Below the pieces are notes generated by a model that saw nothing but the letters and a program-made list of their open reading frames with translations, was not told the DNA's origin and did not search any database. Shown here piece by piece: positions 48,701 through 59,228 of a stretch of DNA of 64,000 nt. The translations under genes and the position numbers were made by a program. Source of the DNA: Sitta carolinensis (Eukaryota > Chordata > Aves > Passeriformes > Sittidae); the NCBI GenBank assembly GCA_032173965.1, contig CM063285.1, positions 24,525,660 through 24,589,659 of the forward strand. Direction: 5' to 3'. Positions within the stretch are counted from its first letter, which is position 1, and each line of letters begins with the position of its first letter.

Positions 48701-49585
48701 GGATTTGTCACCAGTGAAATATGATTATTACACAACTACAATATATTTTCCACCATGCTTATTCATTTGTGAAACACACTTTACTCATCACAGTTGGACT
48801 CCAACTTGTAATTTCTTGTGTTACATGACTGAATTTAGTGTTCCATTGAAATAGTAAGTGACAAAAAATTGTCATCGTCTTTCAAACTTTTTATAACCAA
48901 CTCAGTAGTGTTTCTGATTCTCTTAGATCATCTAATGACACTAGCTACTGCAAAGAGTTTGAAAATACAGGTTATTTTTAGCTCATAACAAACATCTGAA
49001 AGATACACAGTAATTATCAAATTAATTAAAAGGATTTAATTTTATTGCAAATTAATCTCAAACAACTGAAAAATAAGTATTTGTGCATTGTCTACCCTCT
49101 ATGGTCTAGTGAGAGTTCTACTGACAGATTGCTCTGATTTCAGACAAGCCCAGGACAGTCTGAGAGTTGTGGGGTCACAACCATCTGCCTTATTATTTCT
49201 GACATTGTGAATCATTAATGCCTGTAGTCATTTTAGCCCTGATGAAGAGCATTCAGGGGGAATCATGCTATTAACTTTAGAGAGATCACTCTATGATTTG
49301 GAAGTTAAAGAAGAAAGTTCCTTGTTTCCTTTGACAAATTGTAATGTAAGTAAAAAAATAATTTATATTTTAATATTGTATGATCCAGGAAATACAGGAG
49401 ATGGACCATAATTTTTTTTCTACTTTTTTGCAAACATTTCTGTCACAGAAGTGGTATAATTTTTCCTTATAATCTTTTGGCAACTTAGCCAATAGGATTC
49501 AGTGCTCCAGACTTCTCTGGAGTCTAAATAACATTTTAAAAGGAACCTAAGTGTTTCAGGAGTACAAGAGTCATGAGAAGTTAAA
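45746..49585. other. Non-coding AT-rich stretch
   Basis: No exon is supported. A GC-richer patch at 47590-47720 lacks an open frame. 46285-46300 (GGGCAAGTCTACACAC) faintly recalls the end of an old reptilian DNA transposon but cannot be confirmed. Confidence 0.45.
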
Positions 49586-49596
49586 CCCCCCCCCCC
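49586..49596. repeat. Poly(C) run of 11
   Basis: Eleven consecutive C residues, unusual for this AT-rich window. Confidence 0.95.
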
Positions 49597-51840
49597 ACAT
49601 TTCTAAATCTGTGCAAAAACTCATTAGTGCTTATACAACACATTTAATGTAGCAAAAAACCAATACTATGCACTAACAAAAAAATACTGTGCACTGATGT
49701 GATCATTGTAAAGGGGAAAAATTTAATATTTCAGGGTTGGATATTTTTAAAATCTTGTAACTCAAAATCTGTGGCTGTTTATGAATGAAAGAAAATTTTT
49801 TCAAGTAGGCTAGATTTTCAGGTAATCAATTTGAGTCTCTCACAGAAAGCACTTTCGCAGGGTCTTCTAAGTATCTTCTATTTTTGTCCTTTAACACCTT
49901 TGAATTCCGAAGTTTATTTAAAGGCAGTCATAAAAGTCATGATAAAGTAGAATGACCATTCAATGAATATTTTTATTACCTTGTCTTTACCAGAAATTCT
50001 TTAAAATTTATTTTCTCAGATTTTGTATTATTTTCCTCTCTACCACTCCTTCATCTCCATTTTCAGAAGGTTACATCGCTTGAATATTTTCCAAAAACTT
50101 ACAGTTCATATTCTTGACTGCTTGGGAAAGACAGTACTTTGAAAACTCTATATTGGTTTTATTATTTCATTATTTTAATTTCAAATATGGCTTCTGGCTC
50201 ACGGTCATAGGTTTAGAAGGAATGTTATGCAAGATCTTCTTTTTTTTACCTGTGAAAAAAACTTAACTAATTTGTTGTGGGGTGAGTGTGCTTCACTACC
50301 AGCTCTCGAGAATATTTCTGAGGAGTATTTTTGCAGTCTTAATTATTCTATTATGTAGTTCATCTTTGTCTTAAAGTACTGTGTAAATATTTACTTATAA
50401 TTTTGTGTCATGCACAGAAAATAATTTAAAAGTAGTTGTCTCAAAATAGTATTTACAGAAGAAAAAAATCTCAAAAAAGCTGCTATACCTCTGGTCTATT
50501 CCTGCTTTACACTGGGTCCACATTGTAGAAGCAAGGTTCTAGTTTTCCACAGACTTATCTTGCTACAGATACAACACAAATCAGAACAATAAACTGCTTG
50601 TGTTTTATGATAAGATAAAGACTTTTTCCTGAGGATTTGTTTTGGGGTAAAAATATTTTGCAGTTCTGATAACTCAGGGTGAGCCATTTTGTTATTTTCC
50701 TTCATCTGAACCCAGCTGTAATGAACTATTTAGACTGGAGAACCTAGTTAACTCTCAGCTTCATTGAAATAAGAAACTTGTGCTTGCACTTGTGTCCGTT
50801 TCACCAGCCAAATGCAGGGAAGCAGCTTTCCTGCTTTTAGCCTATGAACCACAGCTAATTGACATTTGACATGGAGAATAGGGAGAAAGTTAGTAAGATA
50901 ATTTTCAGACCTGTTAATCCTGAGTGCATATTGTGGTCTGTACTCGTTTTGTGCTCAGCACAGAAGATCAAGGGCATAGTGTTATTGTACTATTTTCCTT
51001 CTGCATAAAATACATTTCTTCTCCTCAAATGTCCATTAACCTAGACTGTAAAGAGCAAACATTTTTCTGTATGTGGAAGTGCTTCCCTGGGTAGGCATGC
51101 TTTCTAAAATGATTTGGGTACTGCTATTATATACCAACACAAAGTCTGGAAACTCTAGCTTTGTGATGGTTAGAAGTAATTTACATAAAGAAATACTTCT
51201 GTAGACACTTAACTTTCAAAACAAAAACAGAAACAAAACCTCAGGGAAAGTTTTGTGGTTTTTTAAAAACTGAAGAACCTAAATGTATATGATACACATT
51301 CTTTCTTTTTTTTTTCTTTTTGTCATTCAGCTGTAATATTTTATGAAATCAAATATGCTTTTGTAGTATGACATATTAGAAAAAATTTCTAACTTGTTAT
51401 TTTCTATGCAGACTGAAAAGCTGCTCAAACTGGATTTGCTCTGATTTCTCTCCAATTAAAACAGAATGCAAATAGCTGAAATTTCTTAAACTATGTAAAC
51501 AACAACAGTAAGGGTACCATTAAAAATATCTGGCTGTAATTTCAGCTTTTAAAACTCTGTTTTTAATTTTCCCTTTATACCATTGGAAAAAATGAAAGTT
51601 TTTGTCTTAATAGGGACAAATGAACAAGAAGGTAATGAAAATATGAAAAGATATCTCTTTACATATTTTGACTTATATTTTTAGCTCAATTTCCTAATTC
51701 AAGACAATTGCTGCCTAATAATCCATCATATCAGTCCTTGCTTTATTTATTTTGTGTAATTACTTTCTTACTTTAAGACCCAACAAGGAATGAAGTTTTT
51801 TAAGTTGCATAACAGTGAAAATATCTTCATGATGCTCTCC
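49597..51840. other. Non-coding AT-rich stretch
   Basis: Nothing recognised. A single short minus-strand frame (50496-50705) has no supporting context. Confidence 0.55.
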
Positions 51841-51960
51841 AGATCTCCCTTGGAGAACGAGGTGAACCCACTCTGCGCCTGCTGACAGCACCTCGGACAG
51901 TGGAATCTGTCTCCTGTCTTTAGGAAGCCAGCGACACATAATGAAGTCTACTACGATTAT
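51841..51960. other. CpG-richer patch of unknown nature
   Basis: About 120 bp with at least five CpGs (near 51860, 51878, 51893, 51931 and 51953) inside DNA that otherwise has almost none. A plus-strand frame after an AG step reads ISLGERGEPTLRLL and stops at 51925. A minus-strand frame reads LPKDRRQIPLSEVLSAG. Neither is recognised. It could be a recent insertion, an untranslated exon or a conserved element. Confidence 0.3.
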
Positions 51961-52582
51961 TTTTCATCTTTTCACATCCTACTATCATAATTACTATTGT
52001 CGGAAAAAGAGGATCAAAAATTTCACTTTTAAACATTCGTTTTCTCAGGTAAGCTAGGTAAGAAAGAGATTTTTTGAATGGAGTAGTAGAAGGTGAGCTC
52101 ACATGACTTACCATCAATAAGTTTGTTCTATTAATTCTCAAGTAGAAGGGTTTGTCCTGGTGTTTAGAATGTACTGTAGAGTCGAAAAATTATTTCTGAA
52201 TTTTGAGCATTCACAGCTTTTTATTCTTCTGTAAAACAAAAAAATAAAAAATTACCTAGTCCTAAATGGTTTGCAGTTTTATTAACTCTCTGCAGTCTCA
52301 AACTTGCAAAAATGAGAGCTGTTTAGGTCAGTTTTGAGGAAGAAGGAAAGCTAAGATTTTTAGAAGGACAAAACAATCAATTACAAGCAGTTTTACTCTG
52401 GCCTTTCATAGAGGTCTGCAAAAATGTTACATATTATGAGATAGCAATAGATTCTCTTACTTTGAAAGCCTTACAGTAATTTCTTTAACTAAAGGAACAA
52501 GGAGCTTTAAAATTTTTTGAATTTATTTTTCAATTAGAAATTTAGACCGTAGAGACATGCAGAAATAGCATAGTTTATCTAT
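51961..52582. other. Non-coding AT-rich stretch
   Basis: No features recognised. Confidence 0.55.
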
Positions 52583-52714
52583 TTGCTAACAACAACGGTG
52601 TTATTAAGAAATTTTATTATGGAACTTTCATATTTTTTTTTCTGTGTAGAGTAATGTTGTTAGCAATGATTTAAAATTTGAAGAATAATATTGTTAGTGA
52701 TGATTTAAAATTTG
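52583..52714. repeat. Small inverted and tandem repeat cluster
   Basis: TTGCTAACAACA (52583-52594) and its perfect reverse complement TGTTGTTAGCAA (52655-52666) form a 12-bp inverted pair with a 60-bp loop. The right arm lies inside a 29-bp unit (52652-52680) repeated with two changes at 52686-52714, a period of 34 bp. It looks like a local duplication next to a hairpin. No transposon family was recognised. Confidence 0.8.
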
Positions 52715-55100
52715 CGTAACAAAAGAATAAACTTCTCTATCATGGTTGAAAATACTGCTTCCAATGTCAACCTGTGTGCCTAAGTTTTTCTGGGAAAAGA
52801 CAATATTTATTGCTGAAGCAATTTGTTCAATAATAGGCAACATCTTTCTGTTTATGTTTTGTGGAGATCTGATTGGTAACAGAGAGGCCCAGGTTCTTCA
52901 AAAGAGGGAATTCAGATCTTAACTGGTAAATATTTCAAGGCTGAGTCTTTTCAGTCCCCTGCTGTGTATCAACATAGCAAAAGGAGAGATAAAACAGTTT
53001 GTGGAAAAAATTCTTTTCAGTCCTCCTATATTAAGTGGTGTATAGTGTGTAATACGAAGGAAATCTTCAGAATTCAAATATATGTCAATATGGTTGATTC
53101 CATTATTTTCTTTTATAGTTTTTAAAATATGACTCTGGTTACTCACATTTTGAGCAATGTTATTTTTAAGTCTTTTTCCATAACAATCAATGAAAAGGAA
53201 GACGTTTTCAAGCTCAGTAAGAAAAGAGTAATAAAAGCTAAAAAATAAAGTGTCCTTTCTGATATTTTGTGGTCTCTTTTGGATGCACATGGTACAGTTG
53301 AACATTCCATTATTATGCTGACAATGTTCAAAGAAAGTTTAGACATTTTTTCTATAGATAACATTTAGTTTAGTCAATCTGTGGCAACAGAATAGGAAAT
53401 GAATTCTCAAAAACCTTTAAAGAAGAGTTTCACATCATCCAGACTGATGAGCTCACCAGTCAGTTCAGTATTGCATGCCTATTGAGTGGCACACGATTGT
53501 AAATAAAACCAGTCAATGTTTGAAGAGATTTTAGCTGATGATGGGTAAGGTTAAAATCGAGGTTTCTTTCAGTGATCATTCCACTGTGATCCCTTTTTTT
53601 CGTCTTCCAGGTTATCTTGTCTTGAAAATAAGTTCCTTGTAGCGGAGCTGCAAAATTTTCATTTTACTCCACAGAATGCTTAAAATGTGGATCAACCTAC
53701 TAGTGCCATGTCACACTCTTCTTTCCATGTTCTGGACTGTAATCCCACTCATTGGCCACTTGCACCAATTTTGTAAATTCAGTATTATGTTTAAATCCCA
53801 GTGAGATTGCTCAAGTCTTGCAAACATAAATCTTTCTAAGACTGTGGCCTATGGCTAGATAGTCCCAGGGCAGTCCCAGTTTTTCTTCTAAAGGGCCAAG
53901 CTCACTGTCAGACATAACAAATAAATAATACAGTGGAAATATCATTATCTGAATTGCAAGCCTATTTTTACAAAAGTATCATGTTCCCTAGTGGTTGAAA
54001 CATTATTCCAGGCTAGACCAATCTTGAGTTTGTATTTCAACTTTACATGTCATAGCATATCTAAATTCTATGTAATTCATCCAGGAATCAGGAATCCATG
54101 AATTCCTATTTACCGTTGAAACAAGCATAGCTTGTTTTTTTTTTTTCCCAAATAAGCAATTAAGATTATATCATTTCCTTCCCATGAACATAGTGAAAAT
54201 AGCATTAAAACAGAAAAGCGCTACTTATTGTCAAATACTTAATTTCCATAGGGACTTTGATATGCTCTGACCTAATGACATTGATAATTTCTGCTCCAGT
54301 GTAATCAGTTGCTCATGGTACCTGAAGCTGATTACTATTCATGCTCTTATGCTTATGTGCACAGGTTACCTCTACAGTGACACTTGAGATCAGCCCAGCA
54401 GGGTCACCCGTTCCAGATAAGTGAGATCTAAAAATTCCTACAGATTTCAGAGTCTCTTTTTAGTGCTTCTCTTCCTGGACTGTAAGAAATTCTGTCAGGG
54501 GCTTGAAAAAATATCATGTGTTGTTGAATTAGACTTTTCTTCCCTTGTAAGACAGGATCTGCTGCATCATCGTCACCAACACATTTTTGTCAAACTTATT
54601 CTGAGAAAATTCAAACAGTGGAGGCTGCTCCACCTCTGTGGAACATGCTTCATAGTCTTCACCACCAGAGAGTCTTCTTTCATATCGAACCAAACGCTTT
54701 CCTTTGTTTTTAAATGTTAGTAATTATATTTTATTTTCACCCTTTATTTTTTTCCCTTTTCCTGTCACACCAAACATTTGAAATTTTTTATCCAAGAACA
54801 AGGCTTCAGCAGCTAACAATAAAGCAGTGAAATTCTAGGTGATTCAGCTCTCTGAAATCTTAAAACTGCATATCAAAAATGTTTTATCTCTCATTCTTTG
54901 ATATACTTCGTTGGACAGAACTGAAAATACGGGTATGAGAGTTCAATCTGCTTAATTTCCTCATTGCAATAACCACTGATATTCCTTTTTTGTACTTAAT
55001 TTCTAAACACCTAATTTCTTAATCAAAATATTACTTCAATTTTTTCCTATACAAAATTATTCTTAATTACATTAACTTTTTTGTTATACCTTGTCTGCAG
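52715..55100. other. Non-coding AT-rich stretch
   Basis: The minus frames at 52919-53305 (128 codons) and 53143-53364 overlap each other and are near chance length. No repeat family was recognised. A pyrimidine-rich run ending CTGCAG closes the stretch at 55100. Confidence 0.5.
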
Positions 55101-55411
55101 GTATCAACTGGACATTCCTCTTAAGTACCCTGCTGGTGTACCTGATCCCCAGCTACCTGACAATGAACTCCTTGTTATCAGTCATTAAATCAAGGAGAAA
55201 GGGGACATGGAAAGGAAAGGGGTTTCGTTCTGTGACTCTGGAACCACAAACACAAGTCTTCAGTGTTATCAAAACCAGAACAAAAATTTCCTCCAACTTT
55301 ACTAATTTTGTCAACCCATTTCTCATTCTGGAAAGTGTTATCCAGAGAAGCCCTACGTGTTGTTTCTTTTCCTGTCCTGAGAGCAATTCTGCAGATAAAG
55401 GTCCATAGATC
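55101..55411 (+). CDS. Doubtful exon candidate
   Basis: A good acceptor-like sequence (TACCTTGTCTGCAG ending at 55100) is followed by a frame open to TAG at 55409-55411 (about 103 codons). It starts with a hydrophobic run (WTFLLSTLLVYLIPSYL) and then becomes basic. A second frame from the same acceptor gives a 28-residue polar peptide, YQLDIPLKYPAGVPDPQLPD and onward. The minus strand is also open over the same span, so absence of stops is not informative. No family is recognised. Confidence 0.1.
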
Positions 55412-55776
55412 ACCTTTCTCTGCTCTCCAGCCCCAGGACTGAGAGCTGGCAGTCCAGAATCTCTTTGTCACACACCATTCAATTTTTCAGCTGATAGTCA
55501 CCATCTTTGTCCAGTTGAGGTGGAGGCCTGAGCTGTCATGAAAGAAAAGACTGGTTCAACATTTAGGTGTTCCTCAGGTACATACTGTGAATCACTCCCT
55601 CTTTCACAGCTGATTTATTCCAGCTTACATTTCTGTCCTGGTTACATTTCTGATGCAAGTAGTCCTGTCAGTCCTTACCAGCTTCCTTCCATCCAGACTT
55701 CTCCCTCTTCACTTTCCATGATTTTTATTCTAGACAAGGGACTACTGTTTAATTACTCCTTCTGGGACCTGGTTGC
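55412..55776. other. Non-coding spacer
   Basis: Contains a 99-codon plus frame (55538-55837) that runs into the following LTR and is therefore unlikely to be a gene. Confidence 0.5.
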
Positions 55777-56178
55777 TGTTGATTTTTTTGCTGTCGAGGT
55801 GGTTGCGACACGAAGCAGAGATTACAAGCAGTCTTAGATGGTAACTCTTTATTATTGAACATGGCTGACTTTTTATACATTTTCTGATTGTTTATGCTTC
55901 TTCTACTTTAATTATTGGACAAAATAAATCAACATAATACTATTGGTGAAAAGTTATAGTGACTTAACTAATTTTCTAAAAATATTTCATGTAGCTGTGA
56001 AGTTTTCTTCTTATCTTTCTTTAGTTTTTCACTTCTCTTGATCTTCTTGGTTACAGCCTTGGAGAGAGCTCTTTATCAGCTTCTTCTTTCTTCTCAGCTT
56101 CTTCTCGGTCCTTTAGCTAAGACACCTGCTGTTAGCCCCTTCCACAGATTTTTACCTTGTTTTCTCATGGTTCAAACA
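55777..56178 (-). mobile_element. Solo LTR of an avian endogenous retrovirus, minus strand
   Basis: Read on the minus strand, this has the compact promoter and polyadenylation layout of an LTR: a TATA box TATAAAA at 55877-55871, then AATAAA at 55853-55848, then a short GC-richer U5-like stretch ending in ...CGACA or ...AACA near 55777-55792. TATA and AATAAA lie about 18 bp apart, which implies a very short R region, as in avian alpharetrovirus-type LTRs. The plus-strand wording GAGGTGGTTGCGACACGAAG, CTCTTTATTATTG and TTATTGGACAAAATAAATC fits an LTR family I associate with bird genomes. No internal viral sequence is present. Edges are uncertain by 10-20 bp and no target duplication was found. 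Confidence 0.65.
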
Positions 56179-59100
56179 ATGAAATGATGGTCAGACCTAA
56201 ATAGTAGTACAGAATGTGTTGTATTCACCACTTGGATGGAAGTGACTGCTCAGTGAGCAGAACGTTGGTGAACTGAGCCCACCAAGCCCTTTCTGCTTTC
56301 AGATACGTCCTGCTTCCTGGTAGAAGTTACCTTCCTTGTGAACTGGTGAAATTCATGAATTCTGTTTTTAGATATGCTTGTCAATGGAAACATGATTATT
56401 GTCAAAACCATAAAACAAATACAAACTTCAGCCCTGTGAAACCTTCCATGAAAAAAAAAAAGAGAAGGGGACAGCATAAAACATACTGAATACTTCAAAA
56501 CATTGACTTGCTTAGTCAATAGGCAGAGGCAGCATTACTGAAGACAGCTCTGCTATTAACAGTTTGGAAGTCTCTGCACCCTTTTAACCAGTTTTGAAGG
56601 AAAAGTTATACCAACTGTCATTTCATGATAATGTTTGCTGTAATTATGCAACCAACAACAAAAAATCTAGTTTAGGGATATAGTGAGACTTAGCATGCAG
56701 AAGGTCTCTTAGCAACAAAACCCCATAACTAATGTGAAGCAGCTGTGGTAATTTTAGAAAATGGCTCAAACTGTTGAAAAGTCATTAGGAAGCTGATATA
56801 TAGAGAATAAAAGGAACCACTCAATTTTAAAAAGATTTCCCAATATGGAGTGTTATGTTATTTTATAACCAAATCTTAGTCATCTGAGGTTTACACACCG
56901 CAAAAATCTATTTATGACCACATGGCTGGACTTTCTACAAGTAGCTGGAATTCCATCCATATCTGAGATTCCCCTGAAAAAAGAAATGGCCAATGGCTAA
57001 GCACATATTCTTCAGTGGTAAAGGTGCGATCGCTATATTTTAGTGAGACTGATACCACTTATGGTTTGATTTATTATTTGCACTTGGAATGGGATCCTAA
57101 ATAATTGGAATCAATTTCTTTAATCCTGTAACTTTCAGTCTGTACTGGAAATAATGAAAGCCACTTGCTTTTGGTAAGGCTTTGCATATGGCTGATTGTC
57201 AGACATTGGCTAACAAGCTTTTTAGCTTATTTGACTGCTTCTTTAATTGGAAATATCCAGTAGCTTGATGAACGACATATTTTAAAAACTGTAAGTGGAG
57301 CAAAAAGTTAGAGGTGTCAGGAATAACAAATTTTATTGGTTTACTCTTCAGGCTGCTACTGATTGATGAAATAATAATGGTATTTTATTACTTATATTTA
57401 TTATTATGCTGTGGTCTCAAAGTAGCCTAAAACTTCAGGCAGGGAAAAACTGTTCTCAGTCATTATATCAGCTGGTGCTCCTACCAGATTCAAGTAGGCT
57501 TAAATGCTATTTTGAGTAAAGGCCGAAGATTATACAGGTAAAGCATATTAATTAGGCAATCTTCATTAGACAGGAAAAAACTATACAAGCTGAGTTGGGT
57601 GGACTTTCAGGTATTCAGGAGTCCTAGGTGAAGGTGGAGGAAGCTGCACAATTCATCTCTGTGTGCAATGTGAACAACTGCTGTGTGCAACCTGGGCATA
57701 TCAGGCTCATGGGTTTTGAGTCAACTCTTGCCATCAGGTCTGGCTGCATGACAGGAGACCATGTTCAGTCCCACTCACTTGTGTTGAACAGTTCAGCTCT
57801 CATTTGCTTACATTGAAAATAATTGTACTTGGAGATTTGATCACAGCTAAACCTAATCAAAGGATTGTGAACAACTTCTATTTGTCAGGCCTTGTTTTCT
57901 CCCTAGCAGGGGGATGAACTTTGGAAAAGCAGCCTTTATGAACATCAGAGGTAGGATATATGCTGGATATGCTACGGTATTAAATGATAGTTATTATGAA
58001 ATCACATATTTAATCAGCTTTATTAAAAAATAAGTTTTGAGGGAAACCTTTGAAAAAGCAGCAACAAAATTTGGTATGATCAGATGATAAAAAGGGCATA
58101 AACAGAGTTTCCAGCCCTGATATCTACCAAATCAGGAGCCGAAAGACTAGCATCACTTATAAAAAATGCAAAAGTAAACAGGTTTCACAAATAAGTGAAT
58201 TCTTGAAAACTCAGTAAGTTGTTTTTATTATTCTCCACTTTTTGAGTATCATAACTCTACTTTTTGAGCATCATATTCATGTCTTCCTTTTAAGATTTCC
58301 TGTTTTATGGCCACTGATGTTGAATGGAGGATGGATTGTTGCAAAACAAGTGATAAAAACACAGAAAAGACCATACAAAGATTTCAAAATCTTGTGGTTT
58401 CAGCCATTTCTGATTGGACTGACTCATGCAATCTCTTTTATCTGTTATATGATGATAAGTTTAGTAATGATAAAAAAAAAAAAATCAGGATTACCAGAAA
58501 AATAAACTAAATCTAGCAAAATTTATGGAATTATAGGAAAACTTTGTGTTTAGTGGCTTTGACTCAAACTTGGCAGGACATTGATAACACTAGCAAAGCT
58601 TCACTTTTGGTTCTAAGCCAGTCTAGAAACGAAAAGAAGTCAAATAAACTAAAAAGAAAATATTTGTCCAGGAATGTCCATAAAACTTGAGCTATCGGAA
58701 TTCACATACCTGATATAGGAGACATCTTCAACTCTATTTATTCATTAAGTTACTCACACTTAAAAAAATATTATAGAACACTTTATAACCTGCATATTGT
58801 AAAATATGCATTAAACAATTATCATGCTTAATCACTCCTGTTAAAGCTAATTTATTATATGGTCAACAAATTTTGGATGATATTTTCTGCAAATGTAAAT
58901 TGCATAGTTACTTAAAAGAAATATAGGGAGCATCTGCGGTACAGATAGTGTAGTAGTAGTGTAAACTACTGTGGTAGTGTGATGACTGTAGGGAAGAGGT
59001 ATAATTTATGTTCAGCTACTCTTTGTTTAAAAGTTAATTCAAGTTTCCAAATTTATTGTCAAGAAGAACTTGATGATTGTTCTTAAACTCCATCAAAACT

Positions 59101-59212
59101 CTGTGTTGCTATTTGATGTAGTTTATAAGACTTTATTCAAAGCAAAATCAGTTGGTTTGTTTTTGGTGACCTGCTATATCTTGCAGTGATTCATGTCAAA
59201 ATATATTTGTTT
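56179..59212. other. Non-coding AT-rich stretch
   Basis: Frames at 56250-56519, 57628-57816 and 58242-58510 lack paired splice sites. The last pair overlap in two frames over one segment. The sequence at 58000-58200 is ordinary AT-rich DNA. No repeat family was recognised. Confidence 0.5.
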
Positions 59213-59228
59213 ACATTGTTAACAATGT
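59213..59228. promoter_or_regulatory. 16-bp palindrome with paired SOX-like half-sites
   Basis: ACATTGTTAACAATGT is a perfect palindrome with ATTGT and ACAAT half-sites facing each other around a TA centre, and an internal GTTAAC. Inverted ACAAT pairs are bound by dimeric SOXE proteins, and GTTAAC is also part of HNF1 sites. TTGTTTAC, a forkhead-like core, overlaps the left edge. Function is inferred only. Confidence 0.35.
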
